This document shows positions 21,600 to 33,601 of a stretch of DNA of 64,000 nt, in pieces. A program made the translations under genes and the position numbers. The DNA lies in NCBI GenBank assembly GCA_944472135.2, contig OX235267.1, forward strand, positions 16,475,452 through 16,539,451, read 5' to 3'. Every line of letters begins with the position of its first letter. Position 1 is the stretch's first letter. Source of the stretch: Trichobilharzia regenti. Lineage: Eukaryota; Platyhelminthes; Trematoda; Strigeidida; Schistosomatidae. A model generated the notes under the pieces. That model saw only the letters and a program-made list of their open reading frames with translations, made no database searches and was not told the origin of the DNA.

Positions 21600-23110
21600 G
21601 TACACATACTTTAGGCTGTATGTGATTAATCCAAAGTGCTTCTATCATCTTTAATAACCAAACTTGAATTAGAGTTATTTGATGAAATAATTGTGAAGCA
21701 GTCATTAATATTGATTGTGTGATCTGACATTAATAAGTTTTTTGCAATGGATGATGCAGGATTTCTATTCTGATTAATCGCATTGGGATTTTCTATATGA
21801 TTTAGTAGCCATTTTGGAACATGTTCTTTTCGATGACATTGGAACATTCTGTTGGTTCTACCTACATAGGTGTCACCGAAGCTGCAGGTGAACTTGTACA
21901 TACAGTTTGAAGTAGAGTCCACAGAATTTTGTCGTTTAATCGTAGGCACAGGGAATGAATATTTTTGGGATGTGAGAAAAAGAGATGCGGCATAGGATGT
22001 GTGTTTGATGGCTGATTGAAGTCTTTCAGCTTTTGACTGCGTAATCTGGTCACCCCTAAATGGTAGGTTAATAAAGATAGCTTTCTTTAGTCTAGAAGCT
22101 GTCTTTTCTAGACGTGCTCTATCCTTACTCGTGTGACAAGTGATGAAGTTCTCTGGATAACCATTAGCTAATAAAATTGAATGTATATGTCGAAGCTCCT
22201 CCGTCAATGTTTCACTCGTGCATATTTTTCGGGCCCTTGAGAACAAGCATTTCACTAGGGGAAGTTTATACTGGATAGGAACAAAACTGGTGAAATGAAG
22301 ATATTGTTCATTCTATGTCTGTTGACGGAATATAGATCGCTTAATTGTTCCATCGTTTCTCCTAGTCACTGAAATATCCACGAGACAGGGTTTATTATTC
22401 TATTCGAATTCGGAAGTCACTCGGATATTTGGATGAATACGATTAAATAGAGTAATAAAGTTTTCAGAAGACTTAGTATTATTATCAATAATGAGTGTAT
22501 CAACCACATAACGTTTATATAGTGTAAATTTTTCTAGCATACCTTACATTTGTTTTTCCAATTTAGACATGAATATATCTGCTAACAGGGACCCCAGACA
22601 GCTCCCCGTCGCAACACCATAGATTTGTTTCTTTGTCTTTTCTATGAGGGTGAATCTGATATTTTCTGTACATCTTAAGGTAATGTCTCTAACGTAGGTG
22701 ACAGGAATCGATAACTGTATCCCACTACTTGTGATGTAATCGCAAATGAAATCAACAGTTTCATGAAGTGGAACACTGGTGAGTAATGATTCTGTGTCGA
22801 TTGAGCATATAACCTTTTCCTTAATGTTCAAAGTGTCTTGCATATTGGTCAGATTGAACGAACGTTTTACAGAATGATTTAATAATGGGCCACTTACTGG
22901 CGTAAGGACCTGTGTAATCTATTTTATCATATGGAGAATTTGACATGTCTGAGATGAGTCTCAGCGAGTTCCCAGGTTTGTGAATCATTTGAATCCCATA
23001 CACTCTGAGATTATATGATCTAATCGCTTTAAGTTGTTTATGAAGCTTTTCATTTATAAAACCATGCATCAGCTAGTATTTGTATCAATTTTATGGTATG
23101 AATATTCTCA
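21600..23110 (-). mobile_element. Penelope-like element (copy B), RT plus GIY-YIG, degenerate
   Basis: Minus-strand frames in order. 23069-22821 carries an N-terminal RT stretch with YGIQMIHKPGNSLRLISD. 22843-22544 carries VICSIDTESLLTSVPLHETVDFI and YGVATGSCLGSLLADIFMSKLE, the Penelope RT core. A broken part near 22530-22260 reads LYKRYVVDTLIID, where the second catalytic Asp of YVDDT is Val. 22255-21626 carries the linker and a GIY-YIG domain (MYKFTCSFGDTYVGRTNRM, RKEHVPKWL). The last piece is a 209-codon uninterrupted ORF. The catalytic change and at least two frameshifts make it inactive. Confidence 0.88.
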
Positions 23111-23114
23111 AGAT

Positions 23115-23500
23115 TTAGGTTAACATCGGACATGTCAAAGCCCCAGTCGGTTTCTTTGGGTTCAGGAAAGACTTTCTCTGAGAGAGAGAGAAGATGACTT
23201 CCACTCGTCGAGGTATGATGTGTACTTCTAAATCTGCTATGGAGTTTGGATCAATGAAAACATCTGCGAGATATGCAGCTGCTCCATGTAGACATGATAA
23301 TAAGGTATTCATCAACTGCAGGAATGTGGCAGACTCTGATTCGATTTCAAATGGTAGTCAGTCACATTGGTACATAGTGATTGTTGATATTTCAAGAAAT
23401 CATACTTTCCAGTTGTTGCTAGGTTCCACGATTAATGGCTACACAGACAACACTTGGCCCAGATTGATTAACAAGGCTGTTCTACCCTCACATTAAGTCC
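23115..23500 (-). mobile_element. Ty3/gypsy-like reverse transcriptase remnant
   Basis: Minus-strand reading gives LPFEIESESATFLQLMNTLL, then AAYLADVFIDP, and the KxLNPKKP-type stretch. This matches the LPFGIKSAPATFQ...AYLDDI...LRPEKC order of gypsy RTs with the catalytic YLDD changed to YLAD. Only about 130 codons survive and no LTRs are seen, so it could also be another LTR class. Confidence 0.5.
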
Positions 23501-23559
23501 ATTTGAGAAATCCATAGATTTGAATGCATCCGTCCATCGAGCAGTAGCACTAATTAGTA

Positions 23560-24030
23560 CAATAAAGATATAAATGATAAAATAAGACAAATAGAAGCGT
23601 TTGCATCAAATCACTATCCAACAAAATTCATAAGGGAGGTCAGAAAAGGCCAAAAGCAAAATAAAAATAATTGTGAAACTAGTAACGATAACATAATTAA
23701 GAGAGAATATAAGGCGGCATCTACAGTAATACCATATAAGTAGGGGGGGGGGGGGTAATCTGAGACCAGTCCCTACGTAGGATTCTAAATAAAAAAGGAA
23801 TTAGAGTGATGTTATTCAAACCTATAAACTCACTCAGGGATAAGCTCTGTAGATCAAAGGACCCAGTTGGCCCTATTAGACAAAATAACATAATTTACAA
23901 AATACCTTTCAATGATTGTGTGATCAACTACATAGAGGAAAACAGTAGATCGGGAGTAGTGAGATTATCGGAACATAAGAATTTAGATCAGGTTACAAGG
24001 AATGACTCCGCGAAAACATATGAGTAATTT
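23560..24030 (+). mobile_element. Penelope-like element (copy C), linker and GIY-YIG fragment
   Basis: Plus-strand fragments read NHYPTKFIREVRKG, then INSLRDKLCRSKDPVGPIRQ, NNIIYKIPFNDCVINYIEE and RLSEHKN, following the linker and GIY-YIG start of Penelope-like proteins. A G homopolymer (23744-23755) and a frameshift interrupt it. Confidence 0.6.
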
Positions 24031-24109
24031 AGAAAAAAACTCAGCAGTACATATCACTGGATGCATTAGCACACGACCACACAATAGGGTGGTAGGGGAA
24101 TCAAATTCT

Positions 24110-24425
24110 AGGAATTAATATAGGTAGGCGGAGAGAGAGAGGTTGACTACAGAATCTTTGGCTATAGAATCTATACCCAACACATGGAATAGGAATGACT
24201 CTTCACTCATACCAGAAATATGGAAAAAATATTACTATGAATCAAGTCAAGCGATGAAAAATAGTGGAATTACACAAATGAAGTTAAAGAGTTGTGTGTA
24301 TGTAATTTGATATAATTATGAGTAGTAATACATTGGAGTGCCTGAAAGGTCATCAGTAAATATTACTGTTTAACAGTCTGTGAGACTTTATCAAAATAAA
24401 TTTTATCCACAAGGATATTTCAGTT
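24110..24425 (+). repeat. Direct repeat P3, copy 1 (Penelope 3' region)
   Basis: About 310 bp after the GIY-YIG fragment resemble 25668-25965 in the same orientation. Shared landmarks are CCAACACATG, CACACCAGAAATAT-like, GGTCATCAGTAAATATTACTGT and GTGAGACTTTATC. Probably the 3' UTR of the Penelope family. Confidence 0.6.
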
Positions 24426-24429
24426 ATTC

Positions 24430-25285
24430 CTTTGTTTGTTACCTGCATGTGATTGGATTAACAGTGAACAAAAGTCGATCTAGCGGAAATATTCATTCAG
24501 ACATTTAGAAGATAAAAGAAAATTTGAGTGAAGAATATCCTTTTCGACAATTTCCTCTTACAACTATACAGTTATATATATACGTATATTTGTGTAAACA
24601 GAGTATTCTAGAATAATCGTCATTACCAAATATTGGTGTTTTGTCTTAAATACTATCGATTTGTTAAGATCACAATGAAATTACCACAGTTCAAGAAAGA
24701 TGCTTAAGTTATAATAAGCATGAAAATGTTATAGTAAATAAAATATCAAATAAAATTACGGAAATTTCCACAACAAATTGACGACTATTAAAGCCTTGAT
24801 GTCCAGAGGGGTAAGGACAGTGTCTGAATCAATCAACTTCTTTTGGATGAATAAGTTAGGCTTTTTAATGTAGATCCCAACAGCTAATCTCATCAATATG
24901 TAGCAAACGAAATCTGAAGAAGGTAAAACTAAGATCAGTTAGCATACGGTAGATCACTTTGAAAGCCAACTCGTTAATATTGTAGCGGTGAATAATTCCC
25001 TAAAATTATTGTCCACAGCAATCATCACTGAACATTGGATGCTGACCCTCACTGTTTAAGTCTACTTGTTTAGCTGAAGGCTTCCAGTCAAGCAGCCACG
25101 CCATTTGATACTCCGTCGTGTCACGTTTGTGCACGATCACTAGCCAGCTAAGCAATCATCTCCAATTCGGTCCCAAAATATATCTCGTAATTTGGACGAT
25201 CAAATAGTGTCTTTTACGTTGCCTTTGGTCTATGCGGAACGAATACTATAGAAGTTGTTGGTTTAAGATCTTGCGTTATTATACT
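24430..25285. other. Intergenic, nothing recognised
   Basis: AT-rich, with no long frame. A stretch near 25075-25280 looks less AT-rich but I cannot name it. Confidence 0.4.
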
Positions 25286-25289
25286 CCGT

Positions 25290-25665
25290 ACAATTTGCGG
25301 ACGTCAATACCATCAGCCTCTTAAACATCAATCTTTTGTGCTGTATCTACGAGATGAGATAGAATACAGCTAACTATGAACAGATTTTTTTGTCTCTCAC
25401 TTAACTACTATGCAGGATGGTGTTCGGAAATCCGACGATAAACACGCCTAATTGTACTGTCTATGCAACCAAACTAGGTCACTCCACAGGGTCAGTGAAA
25501 TTGGTAGATACACATAGATTACATATACATGAATTTTATAGGATAGTTATTGAACACCAACTCTTCTATGTGTCCCATTTCGTCATTTAGGTTTCTTGCT
25601 ATACTACTTAGTGCTATTGCTTGACTTGTTAGACACCTAACTCTGTTTAAATTCTAAAAAGTTAT
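25290..25665 (-). mobile_element. Penelope-like element (copy D), GIY-YIG fragment
   Basis: Minus strand near 25470-25330 reads STIRRVYRRISEHHPA, LSERQK and ILSHLVDTAQK, the end of the GIY-YIG domain as in copy A (14260-14514). In-frame stops show decay. Confidence 0.6.
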
Positions 25666-25667
25666 AC

Positions 25668-25965
25668 TGGTAGGTGCAGAGGGCGAGAGAGGTCGATTAC
25701 TAAATCCGTGTTCATCGAGTCTACATCCAACACATGCAATATGATTGACAAATCACTCACACCAGAAATATAGAGAAACTATTACAACCAATCATCATAT
25801 CAAGAGATGAGAAGTAATGGAATCATATAAACGAAGTTAGAAATTTGTGTGAGTAATTTGGTATGATTATTCGCATTAGTAAATTATACTCGAAACGTGA
25901 TCATCAGTAAATATTACTGTATAACACTGTGGGACTTTATCGGAATTAATTTTACCCACAATGGA
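25668..25965 (+). repeat. Direct repeat P3, copy 2
   Basis: Second copy of the repeat at 24110-24425, immediately after the oppositely oriented Penelope copy D. Confidence 0.6.
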
Positions 25966-26480
25966 ATTATACTCTATCACAGTGCACACGTTCTATTCTG
26001 ATATATCATTTTGTCTGTAATCATGATAAATAAATTAGTGGTACTATTTTACGTGTGTCGATTCTGGTTGGCTTATTTCAAGGCTAGATATAGACTGCCA
26101 TATTAAATGCTTGCACGAATAACTGAACCTAAAATCACAGCCTGCAAACTTTGTGAATGGGTGATGGCTTGCCTTTAGCTTACCTTGTATACTTAAACAG
26201 AGGTTAGGAACTAGTGTTGAATGATAAAAGCTGTGAGCTGATAATTTACAAATATTTTCACTTATAGAATCCAACAGTCACGCCGAAAGCTAAAAATATT
26301 TTATGCATTTTTGAACTACCGTGTTAGTGTCTTTACTATGGTGCTATCGCGTAAGTTCTACGAAGGGGCCATGCTCAAGTAGTGATTAGCTCCCAGTGGA
26401 CTCAACTTGGGAAAATTATCTGGCTCAGAAAAATCCACTTGGTGATAATCATCATGTTCATGGATAATCCCCATCCAGGC
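25966..26480. other. Intergenic, nothing recognised
   Basis: No recognised repeat or gene; a 76-codon frame at 26044-26274 (minus) has no family features. Confidence 0.4.
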
Positions 26481-26486
26481 ATTAAT

Positions 26487-27444
26487 GAAAACAAAACACG
26501 TAGATCAGCGAAGAGTCTCTTTTCGGCGAATTCATTTTCTTAGCTGTACAATCGCAAATATATATGCATTGTTTTGTATGTATGTGTACATTAGGTTTGT
26601 CAAACAAAGTTACAATTGGTTAAGGTTACTTTTAACTAAACAAGTGGAGGATGGTAATACAGGTCAAGAAAATTAAGTGCTAATGAAACTAGGGTAGTAA
26701 AAATATGATGAGTTGTCACAAACAGTTGTAATAATAATAGTGAGTTTTACTCAGGATGCACATAGAAACAAAGTAGATAATGCGAAACTATGTAAGAGAT
26801 CTAAGTGGATACAAGAATTATAATTGCTTAAGGTTATTTTAACTAAACAAGTAAAGGTTGGTAATATAAGTCAAGACCATTAAGTGCTAGGGTAGTAACA
26901 AAGGTGATGAGTTGTCACAAACAGTTGTTAAAAGAAGTTATGCAATAATAATATGAATAGTTTGATGAGTGAGTTTTACTCAGGATGCACATAGAAACAA
27001 AGTAGATAATACGAAACTATGTAAGAGAAGAATTATAAGCAATTAAGGAACAGGCGAAGAAACAAAATTAAGTCATCAAAATAAAAATAAAAGCTCAAAA
27101 CAAATCAAAACATTGTTACCATGAGAGTAGAAGTGGTTGAGTAATCTTCTTTTGTATGCACAGCTCCGGTTTTTCCATGTGAATGGCCAGAGCTTCAGCG
27201 ATGCAAAGGAGACGAAACCGTATTGCCTTTGATATGTTATTCTTGACTCTGTAGATTACTTTGAAGGAGGCGTTCGTTGAAATGCAATGATCAGTGTTGA
27301 CCAGGTGTTCTATTATCGCACTCCTTATTGACAAACCTAATGTACACATACATACAAAACAATGCATATATATTTGCGATTGTACAGCTAAGAAAATGAA
27401 TTCGCCGAAAAGAGACTCTTCGCTGATCTACGTGTTTTGTTTTC
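26487..27444 (-). mobile_element. Penelope-like element (copy E), C-terminus, between perfect 116-bp inverted repeats
   Basis: A minus-strand frame (27367-27116) encodes the end of a Penelope GIY-YIG protein: IIEHLVNTDHCIS, FKVIYRVKNNISKAIRFRLL, CIAEALAIHMEKPELCIQKK. It is followed on the minus strand by two tandem copies of a ~190-bp unit (about 26824-27030 and 26617-26815), which begin AAGGTTA.TTTTAACTAAAC when read on the plus strand. The whole is enclosed by inverted repeats 26487-26602 and 27329-27444 that appear identical over 116 bp. Penelope-like elements often carry inverted or tandem terminal copies, so this may be one insertion unit. Confidence 0.75.
26617..27030. repeat. Tandem duplication, two ~190-bp units
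   Basis: The second unit repeats GATGAGTTGTCACAAACAGT and ACTCAGGATGCACATAGAAA of the first, with small indels. Lies 3' of the Penelope coding end. Confidence 0.75.
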
Positions 27445-27667
27445 AATCATCATGTTGCCTGAGTCATGCATCAAAACTCACCTTAGCATCAGGTTTGCGG
27501 TGAAAATTCATGAATATTACTCTAATATATAACGACGGAAAATGTTCCTAAAGTGAGAGTTATGTATGATGATTCAACATCTGGAATTTCGAACTATGTT
27601 AGCAGCTCAATTATTTCTATTGTCGGTAGAAATATCTATCTTAGACTAAGTGCTTGGTGTGGAAAAC

Positions 27668-30600
27668 GGATCCGATATAGTTATTTTGCGAAGCAGTGTA
27701 AACCAATTTGATTTCTTTGTGCTCGCTTCTTAGTTGTGAGGCAAAGGTCCCTGGTGTTCTGTAAACTTCTGCGTAGTTCACCCAGCCACTCGACTTTCAT
27801 AGCTTTGGCTGACTCCAAAAGGAGTGGTGCCAGGATTAATATATATAGTTTGTAGTATGCGGTGTGTTAGGACCATGTTGCTACTGGTCCTCTCACCACT
27901 TAGTCGTCCGATGTCGTCGACAAAAAGAAGAGATGATAATAATAACAGATGTAATTCATGTAGGTTATGTGGACTAAGAGGAAGAAAGAAAGCGTGAAAA
28001 CAGATAGCTGATGAAATTTGAAGTTGGTATATATACATCTATATAAATATCAATAATTATAATAGCGTAAGGGACATAATAGTTGTAGTAATCAGGAAAG
28101 TAAGACGAGAGAGCACGTGAAGAAATAAAAGGATGTATTTAGATATCTACCCATTAACAGTGTGTGAGATTTTAAGAGGGTGTGGTGCACACTGAACCCT
28201 TGAACTTTTGTTTGAACTCACACAACCACTCGTTTGGCACTCCTTCATCTTTTGAGGTTTAACTCTCCTGTACGCAAGTGGTTCGCTCCCCTGTTGTGCT
28301 TTCATTCAGTGCACTCTCCGAGCCTACCACCAATCAAGGCACCAGATAAGTTGGATAAACTCTTTATTTGATCAAGTTTCATATCTCATTTGTATAAAAT
28401 ATAACTCTGTCCCGACACACTTATCATATCAAGTCTTTTTACTCTGAGTCCGTTCGTCAATACTTACACGTTAAGTAGAGTACTGTTAAAAGTATAAAAC
28501 GGTGAAGTTTTTGTAAGAGAGTTTATTACTGAGGTCTACCCTAAGCCGGAACAACTCTTACAAGGGCATGCTGTTTGTACGCGATCCTTGTCTCTGTATT
28601 GTCTAGCCTTCGTTTCGAAGCTGTCCACTGACGGTGCCGTACCTATACCTGCCTATAAAGAGTTCCTCCAACGGCAAACTCTCAGTGAAAAGAAATGGGA
28701 GTGCAGTTGCGTCTTTGCCCTCTTGTGACCTACACTTCGTGTATTCCCGCCAGGAATCCCATGAGTACCTAATGGCAGAACATCTCCGTTTGGGTGATTC
28801 TGGTCATTCGTAGTCCCAAAGGTATTAATCAAGTCCCCCTTAGGCAAACGGCAGTTAAGTCCGAGGGGACCTAAATTCTTTAGCAGTTCATCATATTGTT
28901 TGTTTCGGAGACCAGTCACCTCTTTTGTAGCCCATCTCTGACCTCTTTCCAAATGGTTTGCATCTTTTCTAAGCAGTGGGAGAGCAATGATATTATGGAT
29001 TTTAAGATATGATCTGACGTATGTTTTGTATAGCCTTAGAAAGGGTTCAGAAGTGGGTGCACCTAACTGTCTATGTGTAAAGTGTATGGCCGCACATGCC
29101 TTCGCCACATCCCCCGTGTGATTCACGTTTGTGTCCATTTCTTCCGCTAGAACTAGACCTCAATCACACTCCAACGTTATGCAGGACTAGCTTTCCTTGT
29201 ACATGGTGTAGTTTGCACTCTGCAGCCTACAGGTGCGTGATTTCACTACTCTGCGCTTTTCCAGGTTGAAAACCATATCACTGACCGTAGCCCAGTCTTC
29301 CAGAAGTTTTAGGTCTGCTTGCAGTCTATTCAAGTCCTCCAAGCAATTTATTGTTCTGCAAATCCTTATGTCATCAGCATAAAGAGGAGTCGGTCAGCTT
29401 AGACGGCATGGTAGGTTACTGATTAAAATCAAAAACATCAGTGGCACTTAGATATAGCTCTGCGACATTCTTGAAGGCAAGTTTTGCCAGGAAGATAGGA
29501 CTTAATTGACCTTAGTGCAGAATTTCCCCTCATTAAGGTAGCCTTCTAACCATGACAAAAGCGACTCACCTATACCTGCCTGGCTTATTTTGTGCAGGAG
29601 GTGGTAGTGAACTGTGTCGAACGCCCTCTCAAAGTCTAGGAAGACCACATGGACTGAATCACTCATATCCCGGCATGATGACCAATCGCTCCAAGTTGAT
29701 AGCAGGTTTGTTACACAGGATCTGCCTCTCCTGAAACCATGTTGTGCTTCACGGTGTATATTACTCCTGTGAAGATTTTCCCTGCTGTGATCATCAGTTA
29801 TACTTTCCAGTACTCTCGTAACCAATGTGAGTAGCACTACTGGTCTATAACCGGTGGAATCTTGCCTGACCCTGCCCTTGAACATGTGAGAAAGGATGGT
29901 TCTCCTTCACTCCCCTGGGAATTTTCCTGAATCCATCGAGTATCAGAAAAGGTCGCATACGGGCCTACAGAGAGCTTTGGTGCACTGTTTTAGAACAGAT
30001 GGCCTAATGTCCTCACAACCTAAGGACTTTCCAGACGTGGGTCTCTGTAAATTCCCTGGTACCACTGGCAGTTTTATTTGCAGTTCGGCGGAGCAGTAGT
30101 GCCGCCGTTTTGGCCTAAGCCAGTAATACCGAGATTACTGTTTAACCGTTTAGCAAGGGCCGAACTGAATATTTCAGCCACCTCCAAACTAATGAGGTAT
30201 TGACCATTTGAACCTGCTAGTGCGCGAAACCCCTGGTTGGTCGGTTTTCCTTCCAACATGAATCGGTACAGGCTTTCAGGTTTTGCCACGAGTTTTCGAC
30301 AAAGTTTGCCTGAAGTGACCTACTGTGACTTCTAACTTTTGTGTTGTACCGGTTCCTCAGTTCCAGATACGCATTGTGGCTGGATGTTTGCCATGCAGAC
30401 TAAGCCTTCCGCTTTGCTTGCAGAATACGTTGCATATCCTTATTTAGCCATGGGGACCTTATCTTCAGCTGTGTTGTGACTAGAGGAATGGCATCTCTTT
30501 TATCACTTCCCAGTGTTCGTCAACGTATAACCGAGCCCAGCCTTCGCATATCGGCATAGTCAGTCTTGCTGCAGCACATACATAGGTCGCATAGGTTCCC

Positions 30601-31012
30601 ACTATATGCCCTCACGGAGAATAAGACTGTGACACGACAATGGCTGTGTGGTCACTGCTTCCTAAGGGTTCACGATCTGGACATTATCAGCAAGTAGTTC
30701 GTCACCAGGTAGAATATAATCTAGTTTCGACGACTTTCCACTAGGGCCCCACTTAATGTCGTCTCCAACGTTATCAGTCAGTCCTGTATTTCTAACGGTT
30801 TGTAGCCGATTTTGAATGAATTTTCCACAATCCAAGGCTAAAGGGTGGGGCATTGACATCTCCAGCCTTAGCGATTTGGTCATAGCTGAAACCCCACATT
30901 CCTGTAATGGTGCTTAGCAGCAGATGGGTTGTGTTACGCTCCACAGGTGGGTGATTGGTTTATATCCCCGGTAAATGCTTGGCGTGGCCTACGGTGAAAT
31001 GACACCATGGGG
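27668..31012 (-). mobile_element. Degenerate CR1 LINE, ORF2 and 3' UTR (outermost layer of nested stack)
   Basis: This is a decayed relative of the full-length CR1 at 50529-56003, on the minus strand. Pieces in order: endonuclease (TVGHAKHLPGI near 31000; 30883-30662 with GPSGKSSKLDYILPGDELL), 30289-30074 (SLYRFMLEGKPTNQGFRALA), RT 29885-29502 (HGFRRGRSCVTNLLSTWSDW, VVFLDFERAFDTVHYHLL), C-terminal domain 29138-28653 (NHTGDVAKACAAIHFTHRQL, RATKEVTGLRNKQYDELLK), and a 3' UTR down to about 27668. Its endonuclease stops at 31012 where the RTE starts. The 5' UTR and ORF1 of what is probably the same copy lie at 38567-39840. A 382-bp insertion sits in its 3' UTR at 28153. Confidence 0.88.
28153..28534. 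mobile_element. 382-bp insertion in the CR1 3' UTR, flanked by 7-bp direct repeats
   Basis: Aligning by eye to the CR1 3' UTR at 55466-55500, the sequence TCTACCC occurs on both sides (28146-28152 and 28535-28541) and the stretch between has no CR1 counterpart. It has a TATAAAATATAA motif and no coding frame. It could be a solo LTR or a non-autonomous element. The first bases resemble part of repeat P3 (TTAACAGT.TGTGAGA). Confidence 0.5.
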
Positions 31013-32839
31013 TTCTACAGACAACTACAGCCGACAATGGGAATACTCTAGTCGATGACATTACAATACAAGGGGAGACATGAACGAAAAAACGGGGCCA
31101 GAAAAGACAGGAAGAAAACTCATCATGGGTGGAGAGGCTCCCGGAGGAATGAATGAAAATGGAGAACTCTTCACCGACTTCTGCGCCTCCAATGAACAAG
31201 CGCAAGGATATCTCCAAGGCTTCATGGGTGACACCAGACGGGCGAACCAAATTGACTTAACCGCTATGCTGCTTAAGGAAGTAGTGACGCAGCTAACTGG
31301 AAATAAGAGTAAGAAGAGGAGCAGACGTCGGCTCAGATCACTATCTCATACAAGGGAAAATCCAAATCAAATTAAAAGCTTTCAAGGAAACAGGAGCTGC
31401 AGACAGACCACAAGCCAAGTTTTATACTCAAAACCTAAGGGACCAGGATACAAAGGACATCTTCACTGCAAACATAAGGAAAAAGGCGGACACAAATCAA
31501 CACTTGCGAAGAGGTCAGAGTCGAAAACCACTGGAACAACTTGAAAACGGTGTGGAGTCAAACCTGCATGGAAGTTCTAGGCAGAAAGAAGAGACAGGAC
31601 AAACAGTGGCTCACTACGGACACTTGGAAACTAATAGAAGAGAGAAGGACAGTGAAACAAAAGATTATCCAGTGCACTGATGAGCAACAAAAACAGGAGT
31701 TGAATGCAAATTACAATACACTGAACAAAAAAGTAAAGAAGAGTGCCAGGGAAGACAAAAGAAAATATTATGACGCTATGGCCAGCTAAGTAAAACAAGC
31801 TGCAGGCAAATGAGACCTCGCCACACTCTACCAAACAACTAGGTTCCTATCGGGCAAAAGTTCGACACAGATTAGGCCAGTAAAGGATGACAATGGAAAG
31901 TCAATCACCAAAGAGGTGGAACAAAAAAAACACTGGGCTGAACACTTCAAAAGACTTCTAAATCGACCGCCACCTACAGCACGCCCAATAACACCAACAA
32001 GGGAAACAGAACTACCAGCGTACATCAACCATCCGACGAGAACAGAAGTCCTGAGGGCATTCAAGATGCTAAAAGCTGGAAAGGCAGCAGGACCAGATGG
32101 AGTCCTAGCAGAAGCATTGAAAATGGACCTAGAGACAACAGCGGTCTTGGTGACGCCATTGCTGGAGAAGGTGTGGAAAGAGGGCAAAGTACCCGAGGAT
32201 TGGAAGAAAGGATACTTATTCAAACTACCGAAGAAAGGAGACTTAAGTCAGTGCAAGAACTGACGCGGAATTATGCTCCTGTCCATCTCAAGCAAAATGC
32301 TAAACCGCATCATTCTGGAGAGAATCAAACAAGCCCTGGATGAAAAACTTCGACCGAAGCAGGCTGGATTGAGGAGGAATAAGTCATGCATTGATCGAAT
32401 CGCCAAACTAAGGGTCAACAGAACGTCGAATGGTGGTCACATCTCTCTCTACCACAGCTTCGTTGACTCTGAATAGGCCTTCAACGGACAGAGTCAATCG
32501 ACAGCTGATTCGGAAACTACTTCGCTACTGCCAAGGGTTGCCGCCAACAAGTATACACCTCATCCAACAGTTGTATGTCAATGCTGCATCCCAAGTAATC
32601 CCCGATGGAAAACTCACGGAATCCTTCGAAGTCAAGACGGGAGTAAGACTAGGCTGGCTGGCTACCTACTACTATCTCGAATGATTTTCCTGATTGCAGC
32701 AGATTGGATGATGCGACAGACATCGGGCTGTGAGGAAACAGGCATAAAATGAACTCCCGCGAATACCTTGGAGGATCTGGACTTCGCTAATGACATATGT
32801 ATGATTCCCCACAAACTGGAAGATATGCAAGTGAAAAGC
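31013..32839 (+). mobile_element. RTE-like LINE (family A), 5' piece, inserted in CR1
   Basis: Plus-strand frames follow the family A polyprotein. 31080-31544 carries the end of the endonuclease (NENGELFTDFCASNEQ, TRRANQIDLTAM). 31541-31789 carries the linker (LGRKKRQDKQWLTTDTWKLI). 31916-32263 carries the RT fingers (HWAEHFKRLLNRPPPTARP, LKAGKAAGPDGVLAEALKMD, LPKKGDLSQCKN). 32273-32476 carries ISSKMLNRIILERIKQALD. 32430-32684 carries the palm start with VKTGVRLG. A last stretch reads LEDLDFANDICM, with the catalytic FADD decayed to FAND. The element resumes at 37908 after the Merlin insertion. Frameshifts and stops make it dead. Confidence 0.88.
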
Positions 32840-33061
32840 AACAAAGTTAATATTTCGACACCACTAACAACCAATCAGCAAACGACCTTGAACGGACAAG
32901 TCACATTAAAGAGGCATGTGTGATAAATGGAAATGTATATTTATAGAAAAAAAGCATAAAACTAAAGAATAAAACTGTTGCAGGGGCATCCTTTCCTAAC
33001 ATGCCAGAGAAACATCTTCCAGTTTAGCATAGGACTGTCAGTGGAGAAGTCACACCCCATT

Positions 33062-33242
33062 TGTCAGCCACGTCTCGTAAACCGTTAATGCCTAACTCTT
33101 GCTAATCTGGGCCTCACGCTGTTCCTCGAAGCTTCTCAGAAACGCTTAGTGCGAACGGACGCAAAAACCGGAACCCAGTTTGGTGACTTGAGAATTATTT
33201 ATCCTAACACCAAAATAAAATCAATGTAACAACTAAGGTCTA
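33062..33242 (-). repeat. Partial BEL LTR (A), abutting a complete LTR
   Basis: Carries the first ~180 bp of the LTR as seen on the plus strand and stops at CTAAGGTCTA. It is clearly more diverged than LTR B or C. The complete LTR B starts at the next base. Confidence 0.85.
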
Positions 33243-33601
33243 TGTCAGTCACGTCTCGAAAACCGTTAATGCCCAGCTCTTGCTACGCTCGGGCTCACGC
33301 TGTTCCTTGAAGTTTTCCAGAAACGCTTAGTAATAACGGACGCAAAAACCAAAACACCGATTGGCCGCTTTGGAATTCTTTATTGTAACACCAACATATA
33401 AAAAATATTTCTACTAAGGTCTGTGAACAAATATTACAATAATAAATCACAAGATTACTTCTGATGGTTTACTGCTGACTTCTTTCTGAACAGCGACCGA
33501 TGAGACGATGACTGTCGTATTGATGCCTCCGCGAAAATTGGGGAAGTTGATTTTAAGCAAACGACCAAGAATTGATCGTTCAATCTTCAACTCCATTGAC
33601 A
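33243..33601 (-). repeat. BEL LTR (B), 3' LTR of the gag-only element
   Basis: 359 bp, TGTCAG...TTGACA. In element orientation (minus) this is the 3' LTR; a purine-rich stretch (GGAAAAAAGGG on the minus strand) precedes it and could be the polypurine tract. Confidence 0.88.

Noticed and set aside
26617..27030. CRISPR-like or satellite array
   Set aside because: Only two long units, without short repeats and spacers, in a eukaryotic genome; a tandem duplication in a Penelope 3' region.
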